Positions 8,936 through 17,404 of a stretch of 64,000 bases of DNA are shown in pieces. The notes beneath the pieces were generated by a model. It was not told the DNA's origin and did no database searches. It saw nothing but the letters and a program-made list of their open reading frames with translations. The translations under genes and the position numbers were made by a program. The stretch comes from Paenibacillus pedocola (GTDB taxonomy: Bacteria > Bacillota > Bacilli > Paenibacillales > Paenibacillaceae). Position 1 is the stretch's first letter, and each line of letters opens with the position of its first letter. Where the stretch lies: contig NZ_CP134223.1 of NCBI RefSeq assembly GCF_031599675.1, forward strand, positions 1,426,001 to 1,490,000, read 5' to 3'.

Positions 8936-9004
8936 TATGCTTCCGAAGCTAGTTTTGTTGCGAAGCGTTTCCTCAGAAGCATATGTCAACAAAACTTTTA
9001 GGAG
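8936..9004 (+). other. Leader element E1 (AGTTTTGT/ACAAAACT family) upstream of recQ
   Basis: AGTTTTGT (8951-8958) can pair with ACAAAACT (8989-8996), which sits 3 bases before AGGAG of recQ. TATGCTTC (8936-8943) can pair with GAAGCATA (8976-8983). The two pairings interleave, so together they would form a pseudoknot. Related elements are found at 31671-31808 and, on the minus strand, at 16333-16370. The function is unknown; the position suggests 5'-UTR control. Confidence 0.6.
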
Positions 9005-9015
9005 TTATGATAGAG

Positions 9016-10851
9016 ATGAAGATGCAAGCACCTACTATGGAACAGGCGCAGGCTGAACTGCAAAAATATTACGGTTATCCCGATTTCCGGGATGGCCAGA
9101 AAAAAATCGTGCAGCATTTGCTGGAAGGCGGCGATACGCTGGGCATCATGCCGACCGGCGGAGGCAAGTCGATCTGCTACCAGGTTCCGGCACTGCTGAT
9201 GCCTGGGCTGACGCTGGTCATTTCACCGCTGATTTCACTGATGAAGGATCAGGTGGACGCCCTTACAACAGCCGGGATCCCGGCTGCCTATATTAACAGC
9301 ACCCTGAGCGGCAAAGAAGTGAATGAACGGATCCGCGCCGCTCGGCGGGGCGAGCTGAAGCTGCTGTATGTTGCACCGGAGCGGCTGGAGCTGGACTGGT
9401 TCCGCCTGGAGATGGCAGGCTTGTCCATTTCCTGCGTCGCTGTGGATGAAGCGCACTGTGTCTCGCAGTGGGGGCATGATTTCCGTACCAGCTATCTTGC
9501 GGTATCGCCGTTTGTAGAGGAGCTGCCGCAGCGGCCGATTCTCGCAGCCTTTACGGCAACGGCAACGCCTGAGGTCATGGAGGATATGGTCCGGCTTCTG
9601 CGTCTCCGCCAGCCCGGCGTGTTCATGACCGGCCTTGGCCGGGACAATCTGGCGATGTCGGTGCTGCGCGGAGAGAACAAACGAGAGTTTGTACTCGATT
9701 ATACTGCCAGCCACTCTCACCAGCCGGGGATTGTATATGCTGCAACCCGCAAGGAGGTCGACGACCTGTACCAGAGGCTGCAGGCCTCGGGAATCTCCGC
9801 CGGACGCTATCATGCCGGAATGAGCGACCAGGAGCGGGCGGACAGCCAGGAGAAGTTCCTCTATGACGATATCCGTGTCATGGTTGCGACCAATGCCTTC
9901 GGGATGGGGATCGACAAATCCAACGTACGTTATGTTATCCACTACAATATGCCGAAGAATATGGAGGCGTATGTCCAGGAGGCCGGACGTGCCGGCCGGG
10001 ACGGGGAGCCGAGTGAATGTATCCTGCTGTTCAGCGCACAGGACATTATGACACAGAAGTTCCTGATCGAGCAGAATCCGCAGGACCCTGAACGCAAAGC
10101 CAATGAATACCGCAAACTTCAGCAGATGATTGATTACTGCTACACCACCCGCTGTCTGCGCAGTGCGCAGCTGGAGTATTTCGGCGAAGACCACGGGGAC
10201 AAGCCCTGCGGGATTTGCAGCTCCTGCACGGATGAGCGTGAGCTGGTGGATATGACAGTGGATGCGCAGAAGATTTTCTCCTGCATCCACCGGATGCGGG
10301 AACGGTACGGGGTGGCGCTGGTTGCTTCCGTGCTGAAGGGTTCACGTAACCAGAAGGTGCTGCAGTACGGTTTCGAGAAGCTGCCGACTCACGGTGCGAT
10401 GTCCAGCAGGACGGAGAAAGAGATTACCGAGAGCATCAATGTGCTGATCTCGGAAGGTTATCTGGCGCTGTCGGAAGGCCAATACCCGGTCGTGCGGCTG
10501 CAGCCGCTGGCCGCCGAGGTGCTGCGCGGCCAGCGTGAGGTGCAGCAGCGGGTGGCCCGTCCGCTGCTTACCGGAGGTGCCGGCTCAGGACGGAGCCGCA
10601 GCCGGAGCTACGATCTTTCGCCGTCTGCGGTCAACGAGACGGTGTTCGAGCAGCTGCGCCTGATCCGCCGCGAGCTGGCGGGGCGCGAGCATGTGCCGTC
10701 CTATATTATTTTCAATGATGCTACTCTGCGTGAGATGAGCGTGGTTTGTCCGCAGACCGAAGCGGAAATGCTGAGGGTTAAAGGTGTAGGTGAAGTGAAA
10801 TACCGGAAATACGGCAAGCCGTTTCTGGAGTTTTTTCAAAATGAAATGTAA
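9016..10851 (+). CDS. recQ: ATP-dependent DNA helicase RecQ
   Basis: A 3'-5' SF2 helicase acting in recombination repair and replication-fork processing. The 611-residue product has Walker A (PTGGGKS, about residues 46-52), DEAH (VAVDEAHCVSQWGHDFR, about 143), the RecQ family helicase motifs through QEAGRAGRDG, a zinc-binding region with four Cys (YCYTTRCLRS ... CGICSSC, about 375-405), a winged-helix region and a C-terminal HRDC domain. The start is ATG at 9016, 11 bases after AGGAG; ATG codons at 8983 and 9007 are open but overlap or abut the Shine-Dalgarno sequence. The leader belongs to a repeated element. A radical-SAM gene follows after 15 bases and is probably co-transcribed. Confidence 0.92.
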   Translation: MKMQAPTMEQAQAELQKYYGYPDFRDGQKKIVQHLLEGGDTLGIMPTGGGKSICYQVPALLMPGLTLVISPLISLMKDQVDALTTAGIPAAYINSTLSGKEVNERIRAARRGELKLLYVAPERLELDWFRLEMAGLSISCVAVDEAHCVSQWGHDFRTSYLAVSPFVEELPQRPILAAFTATATPEVMEDMVRLLRLRQPGVFMTGLGRDNLAMSVLRGENKREFVLDYTASHSHQPGIVYAATRKEVDDLYQRLQASGISAGRYHAGMSDQERADSQEKFLYDDIRVMVATNAFGMGIDKSNVRYVIHYNMPKNMEAYVQEAGRAGRDGEPSECILLFSAQDIMTQKFLIEQNPQDPERKANEYRKLQQMIDYCYTTRCLRSAQLEYFGEDHGDKPCGICSSCTDERELVDMTVDAQKIFSCIHRMRERYGVALVASVLKGSRNQKVLQYGFEKLPTHGAMSSRTEKEITESINVLISEGYLALSEGQYPVVRLQPLAAEVLRGQREVQQRVARPLLTGGAGSGRSRSRSYDLSPSAVNETVFEQLRLIRRELAGREHVPSYIIFNDATLREMSVVCPQTEAEMLRVKGVGEVKYRKYGKPFLEFFQNEM

Positions 10852-10866
10852 AGAAGGTAATAAGGC

Positions 10867-12807
10867 ATGAGAATCGTCCTGGCTACATTAAATGCCAAGT
10901 ATATCCATACCTCACTCGCAATCCGCCTGCTTAAGGCATACAGTGAGCATGAGTTTCCGGATATTCTGCTGGCAGAATACACTATCAAAGATCCCGTGAT
11001 GAATATCGTGTCTGACCTCTTTCAGAAGAAGCCTGATGTCATCGGCTTTTCCTGTTATATATGGAATATCGAGGAGACGATCAAGCTGGTCGGTATCCTC
11101 AAGCAGGTGCTGCCCGAGGTGGCGATTGTACTAGGGGGGCCGGAGGTTTCGTACGAACCGCTCTATTGGATGAAGCGTGAAGCCGGCGTGGATTTTGTCG
11201 TGAACGGGGACGGGGAGGAGACCTTTCACCATCTGCTGCAGGAACTGCGGGATGACCGCAAGTTCCATTTTGTCTACGGGGCTGCCTACCGCAAAGGCGA
11301 GGAGCTGATTGTCAATCCGCCGCGTCCCAAGAGCGACCTTAACACCCTGCCGACACCACACCGGTTCACAGAGGATTTGCCGGATCTCAGCAAGCGGATC
11401 GTCTATTTCGAGACCAGCCGGGGCTGTCCGTTCAATTGCCAGTTCTGCCTGTCGAGCATTGAGGTAGGCGTGCGTTACTACGATATTGAACGCGTGAAGT
11501 CCGATCTGCTCTATCTGATCAATAACGGGGCGAAGGTCATTAAGTTCCTGGACCGCACCTTTAACATTAACCGCAGCTATGCGATGGAAATGTTCCAGTT
11601 TCTGATCGACAACCATCAGGGCTGTGTGTTCCAGTTCGAGATTACGGCAGACATCATGCGTCCTGAAGTGCTGGATTTTCTGGCCGAGAATGCACCTCCG
11701 GGCATCTTCCGGTTCGAAATTGGTGTACAGTCAACTAATGACGAGACCAATGAGCTGGTCAAACGCCGCCAGAATTTCGCGAAGCTGTCCCGTACGGTGA
11801 TGAAAATCAAAGCCAGCGGCAACATCGACCAGCATCTCGATCTTATTGCCGGCCTGCCGCAGGAGGATTACGCCACCTTCCGCAAAACCTTCAATGACGT
11901 ATTCGCTATGGAGCCGGAGGAGCTGCAGCTCGGTTTCCTCAAAATGCTGCGTGGAACCGGCCTGCGCGCCCAGGCGGCCAAATACGACTACACGTACATG
12001 GAGCATGCGCCTTATGAGATTCTCAGCAGCCATGTCATGCCATTCTCCGATATTATCCGGCTGAAGCGGCTGGAGGATGTGCTGGAGAAATACTGGAACA
12101 GCCACCGGCTTGATCATACTGTAAAATATCTGATCCGCCATGTGTTCCCGTCACCGTTTGATTTCTTCCAGGCGTTTGGCGATTACTGGGAGGAGCGGGG
12201 CTGGCAAAAAATCGGCCACCAGCTGGAGGACCTGTTTACACGGCTGCATGCGTTCCTGACGGACAGCGGTACACCTTCCATGGATATTATCACCGGGCTG
12301 ATGAAGCTGGATTATTTCCTGGGCCACAAGTACAAGCCGCGCAAAATCTGGTGGGATCATGCAATGGACAAAGGGGACTGGGCGCGTCATATGAAGGAGA
12401 TAGCCGCTCATCCGGAGCGGGTATCCGCAGCGTTGGCTGAAGCGGGGTTCAACGAGCGGGAGCTGCAGAAGTTCACGGTTCTGGAAGTGCTGCCGTTTCA
12501 TCTGGAAACGGTACTGGATTCGATCAGCGGATTGCGGGCGGATGCGGCTGACGCTGTTGAGGCTGTTGAAGCCGTTGGAGCAGGTGGAGCTGATGCTGAT
12601 GCGGTTGCTCCGGAGTTTATGACCGAACCCGCAGGGAAGCCGCGCTCACAAGGGGATAGTGCATTAGCAGTTGCTGCAGCAGGCAGCGGAACATCTGCAG
12701 CCGTCGCTGAGGCCCTGCCGGAAGCAGGAGGCAGCACTCTGCTCATCGTGCTGTACCAGCAGGATGAGAGCCAGCGTGCGCAGTATTACACCCTGCCGTT
12801 AAATTAA
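10867..12807 (+). CDS. B12-binding domain/radical SAM protein (DUF4080 type)
   Basis: A 646-residue predicted iron-sulfur enzyme. The N-terminal cobalamin-binding-like domain (residues 1-140; VIGFSCYIWN, IVLGGPEVSYEP) is followed by a radical-SAM core with Cys187, Cys191 and Cys194 (CPFNCQFC) that would bind the 4Fe-4S cluster, then a DUF4080 region (about 370-560). Substrate and product are unknown for this family. A low-complexity Ala/Val/Asp/Gly segment at about residues 557-620 interrupts the end of the protein before the last strand (TLLIVLYQQDE), and is probably a linker that has expanded. It follows recQ with a 15-base gap. Methylthiotransferase is less likely because no TRAM domain is present. 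Confidence 0.85.
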   Translation: MRIVLATLNAKYIHTSLAIRLLKAYSEHEFPDILLAEYTIKDPVMNIVSDLFQKKPDVIGFSCYIWNIEETIKLVGILKQVLPEVAIVLGGPEVSYEPLYWMKREAGVDFVVNGDGEETFHHLLQELRDDRKFHFVYGAAYRKGEELIVNPPRPKSDLNTLPTPHRFTEDLPDLSKRIVYFETSRGCPFNCQFCLSSIEVGVRYYDIERVKSDLLYLINNGAKVIKFLDRTFNINRSYAMEMFQFLIDNHQGCVFQFEITADIMRPEVLDFLAENAPPGIFRFEIGVQSTNDETNELVKRRQNFAKLSRTVMKIKASGNIDQHLDLIAGLPQEDYATFRKTFNDVFAMEPEELQLGFLKMLRGTGLRAQAAKYDYTYMEHAPYEILSSHVMPFSDIIRLKRLEDVLEKYWNSHRLDHTVKYLIRHVFPSPFDFFQAFGDYWEERGWQKIGHQLEDLFTRLHAFLTDSGTPSMDIITGLMKLDYFLGHKYKPRKIWWDHAMDKGDWARHMKEIAAHPERVSAALAEAGFNERELQKFTVLEVLPFHLETVLDSISGLRADAADAVEAVEAVGAGGADADAVAPEFMTEPAGKPRSQGDSALAVAAAGSGTSAAVAEALPEAGGSTLLIVLYQQDESQRAQYYTLPLN

Positions 12808-13206
12808 TATCTGCTGCACTCTACAGAGTGGAAATCGGTGGCAGGTGATTTTGATCCGGGGGACCGTTTGCCCGGAGAAAAATTCCCCCCTGCCCTTTTC
12901 AGAATGATGAGCTGCATTGAAAACGATTGTTTTGCGGAACAGGGACACAATAATGGGATTTCCTCCACCTAAATTCCTCTGGGCGGGACGAAGATGAATA
13001 TGAGCGGGAATTTCTCCCGCTAATTTCCCCCTATAGCTCAAAATCTGTGTTTTAAGAGAAATTAGCTGGAGGTTTTCCATCTAAAGTACGATCTTAGGCG
13101 AAAATGGAAGGTTTAGGTGGAGATTTTCCCGCTAGGGCATCCGGCATAAATACTATAGGTTCAGTTTTAATCCATATAATTTCTAGAAGCAAGGAGAGAT
13201 GCGGCG
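12808..13206. other. Intergenic region with nested inverted repeats
   Basis: A 399-base gap without a credible gene. Between 12955 and 13130 lie four copies of a motif close to GGGAAATTTCTCCACCTAATTTC: two in plus orientation (12955-12977, 13006-13028) and two inverted (13058-13078, 13110-13130). Copy 1 can pair with copy 4 and copy 2 with copy 3, giving one long hairpin. The downstream gene's promoter is not clear; TATAAT-like bases occur near 13175. Confidence 0.55.
12955..13130. repeat. Four-copy nested inverted repeat
   Basis: Two direct and two inverted copies of a 21-23-base motif, related by about 75-85% identity by eye, arranged 1-2-2'-1'. This symmetry resembles a palindromic intergenic repeat or a fold-back element. 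No transposase gene or target duplication is visible. Confidence 0.5.
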
Positions 13207-14298
13207 GTGGGAGAGGCCGGGCGGATTTCACTGGTTTTGTATGAAGAGAACTTCAAGGAGCAGCTTATGGCGTTTCAGCTTCCCCCGGAGCAGGCGGAAT
13301 TTACCGCATTGCCGTCAGAGACATTGGACGCTGCGTTAAGTGATCCGGACAAACTTGCAGTAGTCATTGCGGAGGACGGTCAAGCCGCGGGATTTTTTAT
13401 CCTGCATACCGGTAAGCGTATCGCTGAGTTCTACAAGGATTACCAGTGGGCGGTGCTGGTACGGGCATTCCTGGTGGATTATGCCAGCCAGGGGCGGGGG
13501 ATCGCCAAGGCTGCCATGACGTTGCTGCCAGCCTTTGTCCGCACCCATCTTCCGGCAGTTCATGAAATCGTGCTGACCGTCAACGAGCGGAATCTTCCCG
13601 CGGGTCATCTCTACCTCGGCGCCGGATTTCGTGATCACGGGCTGCGCCGGACCGGGAGCAAAGGGCCGCAGAAGATTCTGCAGTATGAGCTTGGCCTGCC
13701 GCAAGATAACCCGGATGAAGAGCTCCTGCTCCGGGGGCGCCTGACCGGTATTTTCTCCCGGAGCCGGCTGCTGATGGACGTCTTTCGCAAGGCTCAGTTC
13801 ATGGAGCCGTACCCGTATTACATCGGAGCGGGCTGTCTGGTGCAGACCGTATGGAATGAGCTAACCGGCCGGGCTCCGGATTACGGCATCGGGGATATCG
13901 ATCTCATCTATTTTGATCCGGATGATCTGAGCTTTGCAGCAGAGGATCATCTCATTACTAAGGGGCGGGAGTACTTTTCCGGGATTGCTATCCCGGTGGA
14001 TATTAAGAATCAGGCCCGCGTCCATCTCTGGTATGAGGATAGGTTCGGAGTCAGGCTTCAGCCTTATCCCAGTCTGGAGGCTGCCATCGACAGCTGGCCG
14101 ACAACGGTGACTGCGCTCGGGGCCAGGCTGGACGGGAACGGAGAGTGGCACATCTACGCCCCGTTTGGCCTGAAGGATTTGTTCAGTCTGACCTTAAGAC
14201 CGAATAAGGTGCTGATTAGTGAAGAGATTTACCGAAGCAAGACAATCAAATGGCAAAAGAAATGGCCGGAGCTGCAGGTCATGCCCTGGGAAGACTAG
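13207..14298 (+). CDS. GNAT acetyltransferase fused to a nucleotidyltransferase-like domain
   Basis: A 363-residue two-domain protein. Residues 1 to about 165 form a GNAT N-acyltransferase fold (acceptor strand VLVRAFLVDYASQGRGIAKA with the acetyl-CoA loop, then LTVNERNLPAGHLYLGAGF). Residues about 175-363 resemble the DUF925/NTP_transf_6 nucleotidyltransferase family (YIGAGCLVQTVWNELTG, GDIDLIYFD with the two-Asp motif, and the LRPNK ending). The two families usually occur as separate proteins. The start is GTG at 13207, 10 bases after AAGGAG; the ATG at 13200 is out of frame. Substrates are unknown; the domain pairing suggests two modifications of one small molecule, which is inference. Confidence 0.8.
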   Translation: MGEAGRISLVLYEENFKEQLMAFQLPPEQAEFTALPSETLDAALSDPDKLAVVIAEDGQAAGFFILHTGKRIAEFYKDYQWAVLVRAFLVDYASQGRGIAKAAMTLLPAFVRTHLPAVHEIVLTVNERNLPAGHLYLGAGFRDHGLRRTGSKGPQKILQYELGLPQDNPDEELLLRGRLTGIFSRSRLLMDVFRKAQFMEPYPYYIGAGCLVQTVWNELTGRAPDYGIGDIDLIYFDPDDLSFAAEDHLITKGREYFSGIAIPVDIKNQARVHLWYEDRFGVRLQPYPSLEAAIDSWPTTVTALGARLDGNGEWHIYAPFGLKDLFSLTLRPNKVLISEEIYRSKTIKWQKKWPELQVMPWED

Positions 14299-14309
14299 CT
14301 CCCTGCCTG

Positions 14310-15167
14310 TTATTTCCGGGCAATCGCCAGCATATGCGGACTCATTCCCAGCAAGCTCTCTTGTTCTTCAACAAGGGAGCTTATTTGCATTAGTGCTTCC
14401 CGGCTGCCGGGGTCGTTCCACTTTTCACTGAATGCCGGCACGATCCAGACTGGTCCTTCGACAGCAGCTGTAGACAGATGAGTGAGACCGGCATCGGTCA
14501 ATTCGCTTTTTAATTCTGAGGGCAGATGAAAGAAAGCTCTTGAGATGAAATGCGGATATTCCTCAGGTCGGATATGCTGTCCTTCGGTAAGTTCCCGTCT
14601 GATCATCCCGAAGAATACCGAATCATCGATGAATTCATTCTTCGCGCCAAAAACGGACAGACCCCATAACGTGGAGCTGAATCTGGAGATCCCGGCAGCA
14701 ATCAGGATTCCGCCTGGTTTGAGCACTCTTGCAGCTTCGCGGATCGCGGCAATCCGCTCCTCCCTGGCCGTCAGATGATAGAGCGGCCCCATGAGCAGCA
14801 CAAGGTCGGCGCTCTCATCCGGCCGAAGCAGCTGACGGGCATCCGCCACCTCGATGCTGTGGAGTGGGAAGGTATTCTCCTTTTGTTGCAGATTTCTGGC
14901 ATATTCTACGGCAGCGGGAGACAGCTCCAGCAGATGGACCTCATGACCCAGCTCTGCCAGCCACCGGGAGTAGACACCGGTGCCGCCTCCGACATCATAG
15001 ATAACTTGTTTGTTCCCGCTCAGGTATCTGGAGATGATGACTTTGCTGCGTTCCCATTCGATGACACCTATACCCCGCGTGAGGCGGTCCTTTTCGGTTC
15101 CGGCATTGTAATATTCGAGGATTTGCTCGAGATCCTGTTCCGAACCCTTGTTTCCTGAGTAACTCAT
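14310..15167 (-). CDS. Class I SAM-dependent methyltransferase
   Basis: A 285-residue methyltransferase. The SAM-binding motif I is VIYDVGGGTGVYSRWLAELG, followed by the acidic strand end HLLELS, ADARQL and the catalytic-strand motif ADLVLLMGPLYHL, then the RVLKPGG loop common in small-molecule methyltransferases. The start is ATG at 15167 with AAGGAGG 9 bases upstream; GTG at 15173 is possible but too close. It is convergent with the GNAT-nucleotidyltransferase gene (11-base gap). The substrate cannot be deduced. Confidence 0.85.
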   Translation of the reverse strand: MSYSGNKGSEQDLEQILEYYNAGTEKDRLTRGIGVIEWERSKVIISRYLSGNKQVIYDVGGGTGVYSRWLAELGHEVHLLELSPAAVEYARNLQQKENTFPLHSIEVADARQLLRPDESADLVLLMGPLYHLTAREERIAAIREAARVLKPGGILIAAGISRFSSTLWGLSVFGAKNEFIDDSVFFGMIRRELTEGQHIRPEEYPHFISRAFFHLPSELKSELTDAGLTHLSTAAVEGPVWIVPAFSEKWNDPGSREALMQISSLVEEQESLLGMSPHMLAIARK

Positions 15168-15277
15168 TTCCACATTCCTCCTTATTTTGGATGGATTGTA
15201 CAGCCGGGCTGAGCAGATGTCTATAACATTTCTCAGGCATACCGCCTCGGATGAAGCTTTGCTACGCTCAGCCCAAA

Positions 15278-15320
15278 AAGACAGGACATTCCGTTAATAA
15301 CGGATGCCCTGTCTTTTGTA
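15278..15320 (-). terminator. Intrinsic terminator of the hydrolase gene
   Basis: AAAAGACAGG-CAT-CCGT paired with ACGG-ATG-CCTGTCTTTT around a TTAATA loop, with T residues on the minus strand just downstream of the hydrolase stop at 15346. Confidence 0.8.
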
Positions 15321-15345
15321 AATAATCTATATGTTTGAGTTGTCT

Positions 15346-16308
15346 TTAGTTTGCAGCCGGCTGTAGCAGCAGGGACTCGGCCGGAAGATGGCGGACCAGC
15401 CAATCCAGCACATCGGCAGTGACCTCATCGTGGTTGACTTCGTTCAGCATCTCATGCCGGCCTTCCGGGTAAAGACGGTACTCTACATCGCTTAGCCCTT
15501 GGTCCTTATATATAGCAGCCAGGCGCAGCACACCTTGCCCGTTCATGCCTACAGGATCTTTGGCCCCTGAGAATAGAAATACCGGCTTATCTTTGCATAA
15601 CGTTAGCAGCGTTTCCCGGGAATGAATATCGCGCAGCAGCCGGAAGAAATCACGGAAGAAGCGGGTGGTACAGATTGCCCCGCAGAACGGATCGGCAATG
15701 AACCGGTCCACCTCCTGTGGATCACTGCTCAGCCAGTCGAACGCAGTCCGGATCGGAGTGAAGTTGCGGTTATAGGGACCGAATACCATGCCGTTAATCA
15801 GTACACTGCGGTGGTGTGCCCCTTGCAGTCTGAGCTGCATTGCCGCCAGAGATTCAGCGGCCCGAAGCATGCTGCGGGGCCCGTTGGTGCCGCTGAGAAT
15901 GAAACCGGAGTACACTCCGCTGCCTGGCTCGCACATCAGCTTCTGGGCCAGAAAGGAGCCCATGCTGTGAGCGAGCAGGAAGAGCGGCAAGCCTTCCTGC
16001 CGGGATTGCACAATGCCTGCAAGCTGCAGCATATCGCGCCGCATCCAGTAGAAGCCGTTTTCGCCGGTATCGCCTAGCAGATTCACCTTGCCTGCCGTTT
16101 TGCCGTGGCCGCGGTGATCGTTGGCATAGACCGCATACCCGGCCGCCGTCAGTGCCGAGGCGAACCGGGCATAACGTGCAGCCGTCTCACACATGCCGTG
16201 GGCAATCTGCACTACCCCCCTGACCGGAGCCTCCGGTTCAGGCAGCCATTCATAGACATGGATATTGACACCGAGAGGATCGGTCATTGTAAAACTGTTT
16301 TCCCTCAT
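15346..16308 (-). CDS. Alpha/beta hydrolase, monoacylglycerol lipase/lysophospholipase type
   Basis: A 320-residue serine hydrolase (Hydrolase_4 family). The oxyanion-hole region VVQIAHGMCE, the YANDHRGHGKT loop and the nucleophile elbow LLAHSMGS (Ser in A-H-S-M-G) are present, with Asp in FSGAKDPVG and His in YPEGRHEMLNE completing the triad. Such enzymes hydrolyse monoacylglycerols or lysophospholipids. The start is ATG at 16308, 7 bases after AGGAGG; the frame stays open to 16362 but those codons come from the leader element. It lacks a signal peptide and is probably cytoplasmic. Confidence 0.88.
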   Translation of the reverse strand: MRENSFTMTDPLGVNIHVYEWLPEPEAPVRGVVQIAHGMCETAARYARFASALTAAGYAVYANDHRGHGKTAGKVNLLGDTGENGFYWMRRDMLQLAGIVQSRQEGLPLFLLAHSMGSFLAQKLMCEPGSGVYSGFILSGTNGPRSMLRAAESLAAMQLRLQGAHHRSVLINGMVFGPYNRNFTPIRTAFDWLSSDPQEVDRFIADPFCGAICTTRFFRDFFRLLRDIHSRETLLTLCKDKPVFLFSGAKDPVGMNGQGVLRLAAIYKDQGLSDVEYRLYPEGRHEMLNEVNHDEVTADVLDWLVRHLPAESLLLQPAAN

Positions 16309-16332
16309 CGCCTGTCCTCCTGAAAGTAACCT

Positions 16333-16370
16333 AGTTTTGTGAGCAACGCCGTACAAAACCAACTGCTGCT
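16333..16370 (-). other. Leader element E3 upstream of the hydrolase gene
   Basis: On the minus strand GGTTTTGT (16360-16353) pairs with ACAAAACT (16340-16333), and AGCAGC (16370-16365) with GTTGCT (16347-16342), the same interleaved order as E1. The second helix uses different bases from E1 but is still complementary. The Shine-Dalgarno sequence lies about 11 bases beyond the element. Confidence 0.5.
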
Positions 16371-16396
16371 ATAGTCTATTCACGGAAGGGCTTGCT

Positions 16397-17365
16397 TTAT
16401 GGCAAATAAGAACGGAGCACCGTGGAACGGCCTTCGATGCCATAGGCTCCAAGGGTAGACGGCAGCAGGTAGCATTCTCCTGCGGCATAAGGCTGGGAGC
16501 CGCCTTCCCATGTCAGATGTCCGCTGCCTTCGCAGATGACCAGGATAGTGAAGCTGTCCGGGGTGGTGGACAGGTTCCACTCACCGTTTACAACCCCTTT
16601 TTCAACGATGAAATAAGGGGAGGAGGCGATTTGCAGCCATTCTCCTGGAACTGCACTATCTGTCTTCATCGAAGTGGCCCCAGCCCCTTCATAAGCGGTT
16701 ACGTTGAGCGAATCTTCGATATGCAGCTCGCGCGGCTTGCCGTCAAGACCGGGACGGTCGTAGTCATAAATCCGGTATGTAGTATCCGAATTCTGCTGGA
16801 TTTCCGCTACAACGACTCCGGCGCAGAGCGCATGGACCGTGCCGGCGGGAATGTAGAATGCGTCGCCTGCAGAGACTGTGATTTCCTGCATGCTGTCCAT
16901 CACTGTACCGTTCTCCAGCGCGGCACGCAGGCTTTCGCGGGTGACGTTTTCTTTCAGGCCGTAGATGATTTTGGCATCAGGCTTAGCGTCCAGCACATAC
17001 CACATTTCTGTTTTGCCGAGTTCACCCTTAGGCAATCCTTCATAATCATCTGTAGGATGCACCTGTACGGACAGATTGTCGTTGCAGTCCAGCAGCTTAA
17101 TCAGCAGCGGGAACCGTCCGCCTGCTTCGGAGATGCCTTTGCTTCCGAACCATTCCTGCCCGAACTGCTCACGGATCTGGTCGAGGCCTTGTCCGGCCAA
17201 TTCGCCGTTCACAACGGAAGAGACGCCGTTCGGATGATCGGCGATCATCCATCCTTCGCCAATATGGCCCTCCGGCAGGTTAAGGCCGAATTTTTCCAGG
17301 GCCCGGCCGCCCCACACGCGTTCTTTGAACTCCGGTTGAAACTTAAGTGGATATGGTTTTGTCAT
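16397..17365 (-). CDS. manA: Mannose-6-phosphate isomerase, class I
   Basis: Interconverts mannose 6-phosphate and fructose 6-phosphate, feeding mannose into glycolysis or mannose 6-phosphate into glycan synthesis. The 322-residue size matches the short Bacillota class. Zinc ligands are visible in SVQVHPTDDY (Gln, His), KTEMWYV (Glu) and IPAGTVHAL (His), and the N-terminal KERVWGG signature is present. The start is ATG at 17365; GTG at 17368 is also compatible with GAGAGGAAG upstream. A VOC-family gene follows upstream on the same strand, 40 bases away, so they may be co-transcribed. Confidence 0.92.
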   Translation of the reverse strand: MTKPYPLKFQPEFKERVWGGRALEKFGLNLPEGHIGEGWMIADHPNGVSSVVNGELAGQGLDQIREQFGQEWFGSKGISEAGGRFPLLIKLLDCNDNLSVQVHPTDDYEGLPKGELGKTEMWYVLDAKPDAKIIYGLKENVTRESLRAALENGTVMDSMQEITVSAGDAFYIPAGTVHALCAGVVVAEIQQNSDTTYRIYDYDRPGLDGKPRELHIEDSLNVTAYEGAGATSMKTDSAVPGEWLQIASSPYFIVEKGVVNGEWNLSTTPDSFTILVICEGSGHLTWEGGSQPYAAGECYLLPSTLGAYGIEGRSTVLRSYLP

Positions 17366-17404
17366 CACAGTATCTTCCTCTCCGTTTTTGATAATGCTGT
17401 TTCT

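Noticed and set aside
8796..8936. Sigma-G promoter for the ger operon
   Set aside because: CATAAAA-like bases exist near 8834, but no matching -35 at the right distance.
9235..10290. A 351-codon open frame on the minus strand
   Set aside because: Antisense to the RecQ helicase domains; no start signal or recognisable domain.
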